From Dysidea avara (lineage: Eukaryota; Porifera; Demospongiae; Dictyoceratida; Dysideidae), in NCBI RefSeq assembly GCF_963678975.1, contig NC_089277.1, positions 23,157,440-23,221,439 of the forward strand: 64,000 nt of DNA. The letters run 5' to 3'. Numbering within the stretch: the stretch's first letter is position 1; every line of letters starts with the position of its first letter. Both the position numbers and the translations under genes were made by a program. The notes under the pieces are model-generated. The model worked only from the letters and a program-made list of their open reading frames with translations. It had not been told where the DNA came from and ran no database searches. Shown piece by piece: positions 33,701-42,543 of this stretch.

Positions 33701-33967
33701 TCTTTCCATAATTATGGTGATGTTTTCTAGTAAGTTTTTCCCATTCACATTAAACCCTGATATGCCAAAGCCTACTGGATTGTAAATGAGTACATTGGTA
33801 ATCAACATGTTTGTACAATAAGAAACTAATATACTTGCCCATGGATGTGGTTCAGCGTGGTCTTGAATTCTTGTAAATTGTGGAAGAGTACTACCACAAC
33901 CTTTAAACTTCAAATCTTTAATAAACAAATTAGCCACATTGTAAAAATACATAGAAACCTCTGGTAA
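30716..33967 (-). CDS. Receptor-like protein copy 2: ectodomain and multipass domain (downstream of in-frame TGA)
   Basis: Open for more than 1,080 codons. The first ATG after the stop is at 33952 (MYFYNVANL), but homology with copy 1 continues across the TGA in the same frame (LPEVSMYFYNV against LPEHLIYFYNV), so 33952 is probably not the natural start. Order: beta-helix-like, glycosylation-rich ectodomain; block CYCPPSSHYNCSVDQLGPVY shared with copy 1; cysteine-rich part with ICDCDPDLTKYID and TGLLCSQCVEGYS; then about eight or nine membrane segments beginning HLLFILLILLTGLLLILML; tail ending EPLIGEDQ. It lacks the four-base insertion of copy 1, so it shows the intact junction (GSRYSRKLYRL). 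Function not known; a surface receptor is inferred from architecture. Confidence 0.85.
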   Translation of the reverse strand, partial: LPEVSMYFYNVANLFIKDLKFKGCGSTLPQFTRIQDHAEPHPWASILVSYCTNMLITNVLIYNPVGFGISGFNVNGKNLLENITIIMERYNLHNNNLFTCSYGVHWKYGDGLISKGITYLYIHSVALKQNHSITGICPGRKPVIIQLLLFQCCLDVHIVITDSVFYKLRGKILGIDVASLSYNSIYLYNCSFDVNTVSQAVDVQYRFPPVRETCCPRINVTFAKLIFLHTYPLENIYNNSILQFVITSQFKKFVHLTIVFDNTWFEDNFMMLLKIISNIPPVNNQFSVFATTAGHCIIKSNRNFISRLYNIISLINGKMYFNGTTEFFDNKAVAIIHLSSSMLSFSNSTVFAHNKCDELLHLNCQLCYMELLGRTNLVLSYNIINSQVIKSTIRYNNPNPYCLFQYFSTINSQYDFRIEVHLLETWNSEKSMFEIFKLTSHCKWIPGAAFQNTKPLVVNKNIVHYNGALYPLGTHSTICYCPPSSHYNCSVDQLGPVYPGENLTVDLCLPYNDEEIGVMYAETYNNNLPKSACKLRDYDSMKHVFKGKQSKFAHFAIATEQPTVCELFLTAQPNLYINYDVFYVHLLPCPLGFTLQHGICDCDPDLTKYIDKCMISSQTVRLFAGVYILGIVSDNSTNTYIISDSCPIEYCLPVTTRINLHYPDSQCQPHRTGLLCSQCVEGYSLVFGSNQCENCSNVHLLFILLILLTGLLLILMLFCLNLTVTRGTFNGLILYVNVIQINSSTFQLENRLVMFLYTYVSIFSLSSSFEMCFYNGMDIYIKKWIQLTYPIYLILIAATFILGSRYSRKLYRLTHNRALPVLATLFMLTYTSILQTIASTPLYTTIITIPSHSSKNLWLLDPTISLFGWKFLLLISVCLLLFLFLLMFKVILLFTKPLMRFKIIHRFKPLIDAFQGPIKSQYYYWIGIQLLIRNLMVLFSVFGKTVNTLAGCITIMYITIIHGYTRPNKNAMINIQELLLLSNISTLCLLLMFNSSETLNVVAVNALIGLSFFHCLLILLYHILVFVSPCRRMMCTAKIMWSSAIDKLSCCRGAHEEVHQHIEIPEVDFNLANFQEPLIGEDQ

Positions 33968-34261
33968 TCATCTGATGACACTTACAGGTGAGGTAGGATC
34001 ACTGATATTTGGTGTACCAATGAGTGAAACATTAATGACATTCTGAATTTGTAAATCAGTTCGGATATGATAATATTCACCTTCCACAAAGAGAAAAGTT
34101 GTATAAGACTTAAAATACATGTGGCTGTGGTCCAGGATGTTTTGCAGTGTAGGGCAAGGTAGCTGTACACATAACTTATCATCAGGCTGGACGTGATGTA
34201 CATGATAAGTTATTGTAGCCATTGTGGAGGAGAGTAATCCAGCAAGCATAACAAAGAACAT
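33968..34261 (-). CDS. Receptor-like protein copy 2, N-terminal part up to in-frame TGA
   Basis: Starts ATG at 34261 (MFFVMLAGLLSSTMATITYH), a signal peptide aligned with copy 1. It continues HVQPDDKLCVQLPCPTLQNI and ends SPVSVIR followed by TGA (33970-33968). In copy 1 the aligned codon is TGT (SPVGIIRC). The TGA is followed in the same frame by the rest of the protein. A possible splice acceptor (atatgcag) sits just before the ATG, so an upstream non-coding exon may exist. Without readthrough only a 97-residue secreted peptide would be made. Confidence 0.8.
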   Translation of the reverse strand: MFFVMLAGLLSSTMATITYHVHHVQPDDKLCVQLPCPTLQNILDHSHMYFKSYTTFLFVEGEYYHIRTDLQIQNVINVSLIGTPNISDPTSPVSVIR

Positions 34262-35332
34262 GCTGCATATAAAATATAAATCATATTACAGTAATGTTAA
34301 ATAAGCAATTACATGTACCCGTATGTGCCCACACATTCATACCCGTAAGTACACGTATATTGTAATAATGATTAGAAATATATGCAGCACAATCAGTGAG
34401 CAAAAATGAAATTATTTGGCTCAAAAATGAAATTATTTGGCTCAATAATAACGTAGTGTAAGCATCAACAGTGTGTATTAACGTAACCATGTAATTATGT
34501 GAGAAACAGTCATATCAGCTTTAAATTTCTAATCTCATATCAGCTTTTCTGCATCTAGCAACAGTGCAATGTTTTATTTATGTGAAGCTAAACTTAATGT
34601 TTACCTACATACAAGTATATACAACAATTGACAACAGTATCGAAACCCCATGCACACATACATAACATGTGCATGAGTATATTTTAACAATGCAGTGAAA
34701 CCTGTTAAACTGTACCTACAATAAGGCCACCTCTCTAATTTGTCTATGGTGATCCCAATTTGTGTATACAAAGTGATAGACCTAATGCAGCCATCCGGTC
34801 TGGAGATTCCAAAGGCAATTGGAATAGTCCACTGTACATATCTGGACTGGGATTGTATATGCATTGCTTGCATGCATGCACATACTTACATACACACACT
34901 CACATAATGTAACGATAGTAACACCTACCCATATTATATACACTCATTCATAATTATATAGCTATCCATCTACTACGATATACAAATCATTTATAACATG
35001 TGTAATTAAACCAGACACAACAATCATACCTTGCATTATTATCTTGAGCAATTGTTAATACAGTTAACACCTGATGTGTATGTACATTACCATAGAAGAA
35101 AAAGTAAGCATACAAGTACATTATACACTTAAGTACATTGATATTTATATCATCCATTTTTATATTGAAATTTATTGACACAATACAGACAATTAGCATT
35201 GTAAGCATAATAATTATGCAAATCAAATGATGCTATAGAATTTCTGTTTCATGTCTACAAATGTTATGTGTATGCGTACATAGTTACTTAATAATTTCAA
35301 CATTGTCATATATCCAATATGTAAGCTCTGAG
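34262..35332. other. 5' flank of receptor copy 2
   Basis: AT-rich, with a short direct repeat (tcaaaaatgaaattatttggc twice, 34398-34442). Short frames only; nothing recognised. Confidence 0.4.
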
Positions 35333-35685
35333 TAAGAACCACTGTGCAAAAAGTGGGATATAATATGGTATTTCCAGTGGCTTATTGAATACAAATAAGC
35401 CTTAATATAAATCCTGTATTATACTCATTTTATACTTTAGTATAATCCATACTATACTATTGCATATATGGTTTCAGTTTATTTACCACATTACCTCAAA
35501 TAGCTTATATCTAAAATAGTGCCCACACTATACCATCACATATATGGTTTCAGTATATTTAACACATTAACTGAAGTCTTATATGAGATTGTTATTATAA
35601 TGCAGGTTATACCAAGCTTTTTTGTATTCAATAAGCCACTGGAAATACCATCTTATATCCCTCTTTTATCACAGTGAACACCTTA
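35333..35685. mobile_element. MITE with long terminal inverted repeats
   Basis: The left arm includes ggtatttccagtggcttatt then gaatacaaa; the right arm carries the exact complement (tttgtattc then aataagccactggaaatacc). Similarity extends outward through gggatataa and cactgtg, giving arms of roughly 60 bases. The interior has two copies of a block reading catatatggtttcagt (about 35463 and 35540). Confidence 0.8.
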
Positions 35686-35689
35686 TGAA

Positions 35690-36088
35690 CAGGGGCAGAG
35701 GAAGTAGTTGATATGAGGGGGGGCTGACCAAGGGTGGATCCAGACTTATGGTAAAAAAAATGAACTGAAGCACTACATTGTCTCTGGTTTGATAAGGTGA
35801 CTAAAAAAAAAAAAGGTTGCAACCAGCTGACAATAGCTGCCCACCTCACCAGCTACGAATTTATACTGATAAACTACATAAAAATCCTTACATAACTCAC
35901 TACACACTGCTCTAATACTGTGATTCCTTTATTAGAGTGACTGCTCTATTAGAGTATCTTGATCACGGTTTTCAGCCCAACTCCAAGAAGGATAATTTCA
36001 CGTGATATCATTCTGAGGGTGGTTAGCCCCCCTCAACAGACCGAGGGGGGGCTTCAGCTCTCTAGACCCCCCCTTTCTGCCGCCTATG
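35690..36088. mobile_element. hAT-like MITE with perfect 8 bp target duplication
   Basis: Flanked on both sides by cttatgaa (35682-35689 and 36089-36096). Ends CAGGGGCAGAGG and the outward-facing complement ...ctgccgcctatg. The interior matches 30059-30366 and, inverted, 46167-46544. Confidence 0.85.
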
Positions 36089-36225
36089 CTTATGAATAAT
36101 GTACCAAGTTGCGACTGTACTTTAGTATCATGATCATCACAGTTTACATCACTGTGAAAGCTGTTCTCACCATGCAGCTCATAAAGTAGCTATATATAAT
36201 ATAATTATCTCCTATACATTACTGT

Positions 36226-37246
36226 ACAAGCCATATCCAGTACACCTTTGTACACTACCATCATCACTATACCAATTAAGTTACAGTTCCAAGTCAACTA
36301 TTCAACTAGTGGAACCAAGTGGTTAAGAGAGTATGGTTACATACAGAAACTATTCCACTATCTAGTGAAATGATTCTGTCTCTGTTCATGTTTAATGCTA
36401 TATTGTTGTTTGATGAGGTCCAAGTGTTTAGTAAGGACCACTAAAATGTCAATATTGCTAAACTGGATTAGAACATAAGTATTGATCAGAAATGTGTTTT
36501 TTTTAATTTATTAATACTTTACAACACAAGTGCTGAAGGTCTGCAAGACACTTGGTCCTACAGCTTTTTTAAAGATGTTATATTAAGTATTTTTTTAAAG
36601 TTGGAGAAAGGAGAAACAATCCATGATTGAACATGAGCCTTACATGGCCATGGGCAGCCTTGAACCTGCAGCCATCCAATTTATTCTTGAACACTTACAT
36701 GAGTCTGTGATGGTATTACTTTCTAAACTGTAAACATTTTGACAAGTTGCATCACAATTATTGCTGTGGCTATTATTCATGGGTACATCCAACCAAATAA
36801 GAGCAAGATTTTCGCTTAGGCTTCTAGGCTATGGGTAAACACCTCGAACAGGCTCTGCTTTCTGTGTACACCCTCCAGTGCCTAACTGGTAAAGTAGATA
36901 ATAACAACAATAACATAACAAATAGTCAAGAATTGTTTTATCTCTTCAATTATGCCACTTTGTGGTTGCTGCTCATATTCAATGAAAGTGAAACACTTAA
37001 CGTAATCACAGTAAATGTACTGGTCGGTTTGTCTTTCATTCAGTTTCTGTTAATTTTTGTTTATCACATGTTTACATTTGTAAGCCCCTGCAGCAAAACA
37101 TTGACACAAACTAAAGCAATATGGAATTATATCAGAAATAATTGCAATTGCAGGAGACAAAGCATACAACAAGAAGATAATTTGAGCATGGACATCCCTG
37201 AAGTTCTCTGATTTTCGAGAGCCTTTAATAGGAGAAGATTAACTGG
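36226..37246 (+). pseudogene. Receptor family copy 3 (3' end only), with insertions
   Basis: Matches copy 1 from about 15165 (acaagccatatc) to the stop at 15916, but with many frameshifts and deletions. The best preserved piece reads NSQELFYLFNYATLWLLLIF ... FVSPCSKTLTQTKAIWNYIR near 36921-37130. Two blocks absent from copy 1 interrupt it: about 36499-36711 (a retroposon in minus orientation, poly-T at its left edge) and about 36806-36914 (another short insert ending in an aataacaac tract). A block of about 13 codons before the final EPLIGED is deleted. Not functional. Confidence 0.85.
36499..36711 (-). mobile_element. SINE-like retroposon inserted in copy 3
   Basis: The junction in copy 3 reads cagaaatgtg, insert, gtgatggtattac; copy 1 reads cagaaatgtgatggtgttac. 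The insert begins with a T-run and a block shared with the LINE 3' region (ctgaaggtctgcaag). On the minus strand it contains ctgcaggttcaaggctg, which could be a Pol III B box. Confidence 0.6.
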
Positions 37247-37290
37247 TTAGCCATAAACTATCGACAATGTGCGTAATGTATGTAGCTATG

Positions 37291-38200
37291 CAGGGGCGTA
37301 GCTAGCCAGAAGGTGATGGAGGGGCAGGCATGTCCCCACGAAACACTCAAAATCATTCAAAATTGCAAAAAAGGCTAATGACCCAATGGTGGGCTAGCCA
37401 ACATACGGTGTTGTATTATTACAGCTTAAATAACTAGCTACGTAACCATTTCAGTACAGACTGCTTCCAATCGAGGTAGCTATATTTGTCGAGCATCATC
37501 GCACGTGCCACAACTGTACTCCAACAAATTCATCCACAGTCCGGTAGAGCTAATACTTTAGTGCAAATACAGGTTACTTTACGTTAGCCACAGCCTGTGC
37601 TGCAGTCCTAGCACACTGCTGATAGGATGACGTATTCACTCACTTCACTCAGCGAAATTGAAATGCCATGTATTGCACGAAATCCTACCTGTCTTGCTAG
37701 CAGAACTTGTAAGCTTGACTGATCCACCTGACTGACTAAGTAAAAACAGACTGCACTGCCGTACGTACAAAGGTCCAGTGTGATCGACTCGCCATGATAA
37801 AATAAACTTGGTACATTTATTTAGCTAACACTTTATCACCTCGTAGACGGTAGGTTCATAGCGTCATCTGGTCTCCTTTGTCACTTGTGAGTTGTGAGTC
37901 CTGCCGTGGAGAAGCGGGTCACTCTTTTTATATTCAAAAATGTTCTATCACGCGAGTAATCTAGGCTAAATATAGAAGTATGTGTCTAATATTTTCGTTC
38001 GATGGATTCGCGAGCGAGTTGAATGTTGTGTGTGCGCATTCACTAGCAGCCCCTGGTGATACCGCGTAGTAGTGTACATAATTTACAGTCATTTGCGTGT
38101 CAGTTTAATACTGGTAAACTTGTGACGAAGGTTTAAAAAAAATCATTTAGTGATGGGGGGGAAAATGCCCCCCCTTGCCCCCCCCTTAGCTACGCCTCTG
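37291..38200. mobile_element. hAT-like element of 910 bp with perfect 8 bp target duplication and known empty site
   Basis: Flanks tagctatg at 37283-37290 and 38201-38208. Terminal inverted repeats CAGGGGCGTAGCTA and tagctacgcctctg. The homologous uninterrupted site (gtatgtagctatgtgcattg) lies behind copy 1 at about 15952-15971. Interior non-coding; inside the right end is a C-run, and inside the left end gatggaggggcaggcatgtc. Confidence 0.9.
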
Positions 38201-38570
38201 TAGCTATGTGCATTGCAAATTAATAATTATAAGTTTTTTATTTGCTCATTCAGAGTTCGTTTTGTACAGGGTGCTTATAAGTGCACTGCTAGCTACAGTA
38301 TTCTAGTAACTTGTAATAAAAATTAATTTGTGATCGTGATATGGTGTCAAATATTTTTTGGTGTTTGTACATTCAATATTTCTGTGTATAATTCCAAAGA
38401 AGCTCAGTTATATGTATACGGGTGTACCATCATGCTTTCTCTGTAGGATTTACAAAAAAGGCATAAACCTGTATACACAAGGTGCTCACCCACAGTAAGG
38501 AATTCTGAGTGTTATATATTAAAAATCAAAACAAATATGACTGTAAAACAACTGAGGCCTAAATCAATCT
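38201..38570 (+). other. 3' flank of receptor copy 3
   Basis: Continues the alignment with the copy 1 flank, including AATAAA at 38315-38320, and crosses the uninterrupted integration site of the giant element near 38466-38475. Confidence 0.7.
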
Positions 38571-39018
38571 TCTGGCTTCCTCTGGCTTTCTAATCAAACA
38601 GTATGCCTATGATTGTTTGACAAATGAACATTTTTATAGCTATGAAAATATGAGAACTACACCGAATCTGCTTTCACATTAATGGGAGTCTAACTTTTGA
38701 CTGATTCCATATTATAATAACTAACACTTCATTTCTTTATACTAGAACCATGCGCATCATGACTACACTATACACTGAAACAAGATTTGATCTGCTTGGT
38801 GCAGCTGCTACAGTAATTTTGATCCTCATGAGTACAACAGAACTGCTAGTGTTTACCAGAACTCCAAGGTACTTTGGTAAAGTTAATAAGTTTTCTGTCT
38901 TTTCATTATTGAGAAAAGAGGATAGCCTAAGCCCCTGGCTACACCTCTGGCTCTGTTAGTCATTACATTAGTGCATAATAACATAATAACATGCCTTACA
39001 GCATTAGTATAGCCAAGT
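38571..39018. other. Intergenic, no supported gene
   Basis: Short frames only. A weak exon-like frame (38750-38959) has no recognisable content. Confidence 0.35.
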
Positions 39019-39620
39019 AGTTAAATGTAGTCAGGGGTGGAACCAGGATTTTGCTAAGGGGGGCACACAGGTAGAAGTCACTCCACAGTGTACAAAGCAC
39101 ACTCGACAAAATACAAAGCATAAGCTTTCTAGGGGGATCTGGGGGCATGCCTCCCTCTCCCCCCCAAAAACAATTTTGAAAATTTAGGGAGATTGAATTT
39201 GGTGACAATTTTGAGTGAAATTTGTTGATAGTTCAAACACTGGAAGATACTGAGTTAAAAACCAGAATTAGTGTAAAGGCCTAGGCTGCTCCCTAAGGAA
39301 AGTTTGAAAATTTAATGTTCTGAGATCGAATTTAGTGGCAATTTTGACTGAAATTTGTTGATACATAGTTCAAACACTGGAAGATACTGAGTTAAAAACC
39401 AGAATTAGTGTAAAGGCCTAGACTGCTCCCTAAAGACATTTTAAAAGATTAACATTCTGAAATTGAGTTTGGTGACAATTTTGATTAAAATTTGTTGATA
39501 GTTCAGATACTGAGTTAAAAACCATGCAGAATTAGTTTAAACTGCTCCGTAATGAAATTTTGAAAACTCACCATCGTGAGATAATTTTGACTAAAAGCTT
39601 ATGAAAATTCAATGCTGGAA
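39019..39620. repeat. hAT debris followed by tandem repeats of about 130-140 bp
   Basis: Starts with caggggtggaaccaggattt (39032) and a gggggatctgggggcatgcc block (39132). From about 39168 four degrading units follow, each with ttgaaaattt, gaatttggtgacaattttga, aaatttgttgatagttc, aaacactggaagatactgag, ttaaaaaccagaattagtgt and ggcctaggctgctcc. Confidence 0.7.
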
Positions 39621-40779
39621 GCATGAATGCTACAGAGCTGTAGTAGCTATAAAGAAATTTTGAAACAAATGACTATTGAGAATGATTTTGGTGCTAATTT
39701 TGGCTGAAATTAAATTGAAATTTTAGAAATAGCATAAGGTACCCTGCACAAGCATCACAGAAAAATTAAGCGTATAGATAATCCTGGAATTTGGTGTGCA
39801 GCTGCATCTCCAGAGAATTTCTATAGTCACTAGGGTGTGGATAAAATCATTAACTCAAATTAGAACAGGTGTTTGGTTGTTTAAAATGACAAACAGTGTT
39901 TTATAATTATGTTACTCTTGACTGTTTTATTAGAGTAAATGACTGTTCTATTAGAGTATCTCGATTTCTAAACATAGAGGGTGCTCTATCCCGCCTAGTT
40001 CCCCTTGTGCTATGTCAATATGGGTATTACTTTGCTACAGACACATTTATTATATTACATATAGTCATAAACTGCATAAAAATGTCTAAGGTGCCTAGCT
40101 ATGTTCTATAAGCAACAATATAAAAAAATTCTGAAGGGGGAGCACTGCCCCTGGTAGTTTAGTAGGTAGTTAATAGTTCAAGGTTATATACTAATACAGA
40201 GCTGGCAACTTTTATTTGGAGGGCCACACGTATATATGCATGCAGTATACTGTAGCTATGCCAGTCACTGAAAAGTTATATCAGAACTAGCTATATATTT
40301 AGCTGGAGGCTGTAGCTACATAGCTAAAGAATGGATATTTGCTGGCACTGAACACAGTTACACAATTTAAACTATAACATACAAATGCCGACCATACAAA
40401 ATTAGTGCACATCATACACTATATAAGTTCACATACTAGGATGGAGGATAAAACAATGCCATGTGAAGGTTCGTGTACTGAATGCAGTTACTCAATCAAT
40501 TAGTAGCTTACACTTATGTAGTGAAGTCTGTTGCTGTGCTTATCAGAAGCTGACAAAGAATGGTATATAGTGTTGAATCAGATTAAATCTGTGAGATATT
40601 TGAGTGTTATTATTGACATCACCTAGGTCACTAAACATTTCTAGTATAGTTTCCAGAGTTAGACCACTGTGTTTGCTATATTCTACTTTTGTCGTACCAG
40701 TAACTATATACAGCCAGACACATGCAGAGAGGCCCATAGTCATACACATGCATTGTTAAAATTTTAGAGATGTTGCCAA
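39621..40779. other. Intergenic with recurrent motif
   Basis: Paired motif gactgttttattagagtaaa / gactgttctattagagtatc at about 39917-39962. Otherwise no recognised content. Confidence 0.4.
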
Positions 40780-41220
40780 TTTGCTATCTGGAGAGATACC
40801 ATTTGACTACTGTAATGTTGTGTACATGGTGTCCCACCACTGCAAAACTTACAACTATGCTTGAAAGGATGCACACTTAATAAATAGCTAACTACTGTTG
40901 CAGAGTCTTCTTATACTTTAACAAAGCATCAAAGGCTTCGTAACACTAAAGCTACAGATTTTCAACAAATATCACCTTCATATTTAATATTACATAACAT
41001 ATTTTCTTACTCAAAGGATATAATAGGGCACGTCACACGTAACATAACTCCTCGCATAACTCAAGTTAGCTATTTGTTCCAAGAGTTACTGTAGCTAATA
41101 ACAAATTTGGAAAGTGGAGTTCCTTTTTAGTGGAGCTAGTTTATGGAATTCTTTGCATGATTGAGGCAACCAACTCGTCCTTGTCGTCACTTAGCTATAC
41201 AAACTAGCTATAATATGCAG
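40780..41220 (+). pseudogene. LINE reverse transcriptase C-terminal fragment, plus strand
   Basis: Interrupted frames read FDYCNVVYMV and, further on, FSGASLWNSLHD (another frame), which are typical of the post-RT region of CR1/L2-like ORF2. Many stops; an old copy. Confidence 0.45.
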
Positions 41221-41429
41221 TGATTTAGCTATACCATATCAGCTTAGTATTAGTATTTTGTATTAGTAGTATTTGTGTTACAGGTAAAGAAGGCTCAAGG
41301 AGCCTGTAAAGCCTGATCTGTACAAAAAGAATTTAACAAATTTGCAACTACATAGCAAAAACTTATATACAATAATAGTTAACTAATTAATAATCATACA
41401 ATAAAGTAGACCAGCCACTGTCGAGAAAA

Positions 41430-41870
41430 CTTTTAAAATCATTAAGTGTGGGTGCATTAACTATGTGATTGGGTAAACTGTTCCAGTCATTGATGGCTTG
41501 TACAGTGAAAAAAGTAGATCTCACTCTTGATGTTGCTTAAGGTTTAAATAACTTGTAATTGCGACCCCTAGTTGTTGATGAAGTTGCAGTAGTAAACAAA
41601 TCTGATGTATCTAGACTGAAATGGCTGCGTAATAGCTGATAGAACATTGTCATATCACCGCATAGTCTGTGGTATTTAAGTGATGGCAAGTTTAGAGCAG
41701 TGAGGCGATCATTATAATTATGTGTAGTTTTGAAGATCCTGGACCAATTTTGTGGCTCTTTTCTGTATCTTCTCTATTTGTTCTTGATCTAGAATGTATT
41801 GCGGTCCCCAGATGATGTTACCATACTCTAACACTGTGCGGATAGCTATATGGTTTATACAAGTTGATGA
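41430..41870 (-). pseudogene. LINE ORF2 C-terminal fragment, minus strand
   Basis: From 41860 downward: VLEYGNIIWGPQYILDQEQI and EKIQKRATKLV, then after frame breaks LPSLKYHRLCGDM, and near 41520-41430 AINDWNSLPNHIVNAPTLND followed by FKSFLDSGW. This is the classic end of a non-LTR ORF2. Confidence 0.65.
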
Positions 41871-41993
41871 ATGTAGCATGGTCGAAATTATTATTATTAT
41901 TATTATTGTTACTGAGCAGACAGCACAGCTGATATGCTCAGGAAAAAAAGCAATCATAAAATGAATTTAGCTACGTAGTTACAAAGATTACAG

Positions 41994-42350
41994 TTATTGA
42001 GTTCCATACAATGTTTGCAGTTCCGCTGAAAAAGAGTCAATATTGTTGCTCTCAATGATGGAAGATGGTAAGTTGTTCCAATCCTTAATTGATCTGGAGA
42101 AAAAGCTCTGTTGGTATGAATAGGTAGACGAATTTGGTAGAATAAAACGATGTGGGTGATATAGTCTGGTGGATTTTGTCATTGAAATAAAATTCTGAAG
42201 TCTTGTGAATAACTGCTAGTAGTCTGTTAGTTTTCTTGGCAACTGTGGTGGTAAGTCTTATGATCGTGAAACTTTAACGGATTGTCAATCATTATTCCCA
42301 AGTCCTTTACAACATCACAAGGTGTAATTGAGTGCCATCAATTACATATT
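41994..42350 (-). pseudogene. Second LINE ORF2 fragment, minus strand
   Basis: Near 42300 the minus strand reads KDLGIMIDNPLKF (RT-linked motif). It then breaks, and 42182-41994 reads TRLYHPHRFILPNSSTYSYQ and SFFSRSIKDWNNLPSSIIES. Separated from the fragment at 41430-41870 by an ATT microsatellite. Confidence 0.65.
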
Positions 42351-42543
42351 TACCAAATCCGTGAGGTTTACCTAAGCTTGCTAGCTAAAACAGATTTCTC
42401 ACTTTGGTTGTTGCGTTAATGATGTGTGTACGTTGTTTCTCAACTGAAAATCAGTGTTTTCACCGAGTGAATCACCACTATACATAAGACTGGCAGAATA
42501 AACCCACAATTGCTGCGTACGGGGTGCGGTTACGCGAGTGGTG

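Noticed and set aside
33944..33990. A mini-intron removing the in-frame TGA of receptor copy 2
   Set aside because: The minus strand does read GTAAGT followed 25 bases on by TACCAG, a good donor and acceptor, but removal of 25 bases would shift the frame away from the conserved downstream protein, and 25 bases is too short for a normal intron.
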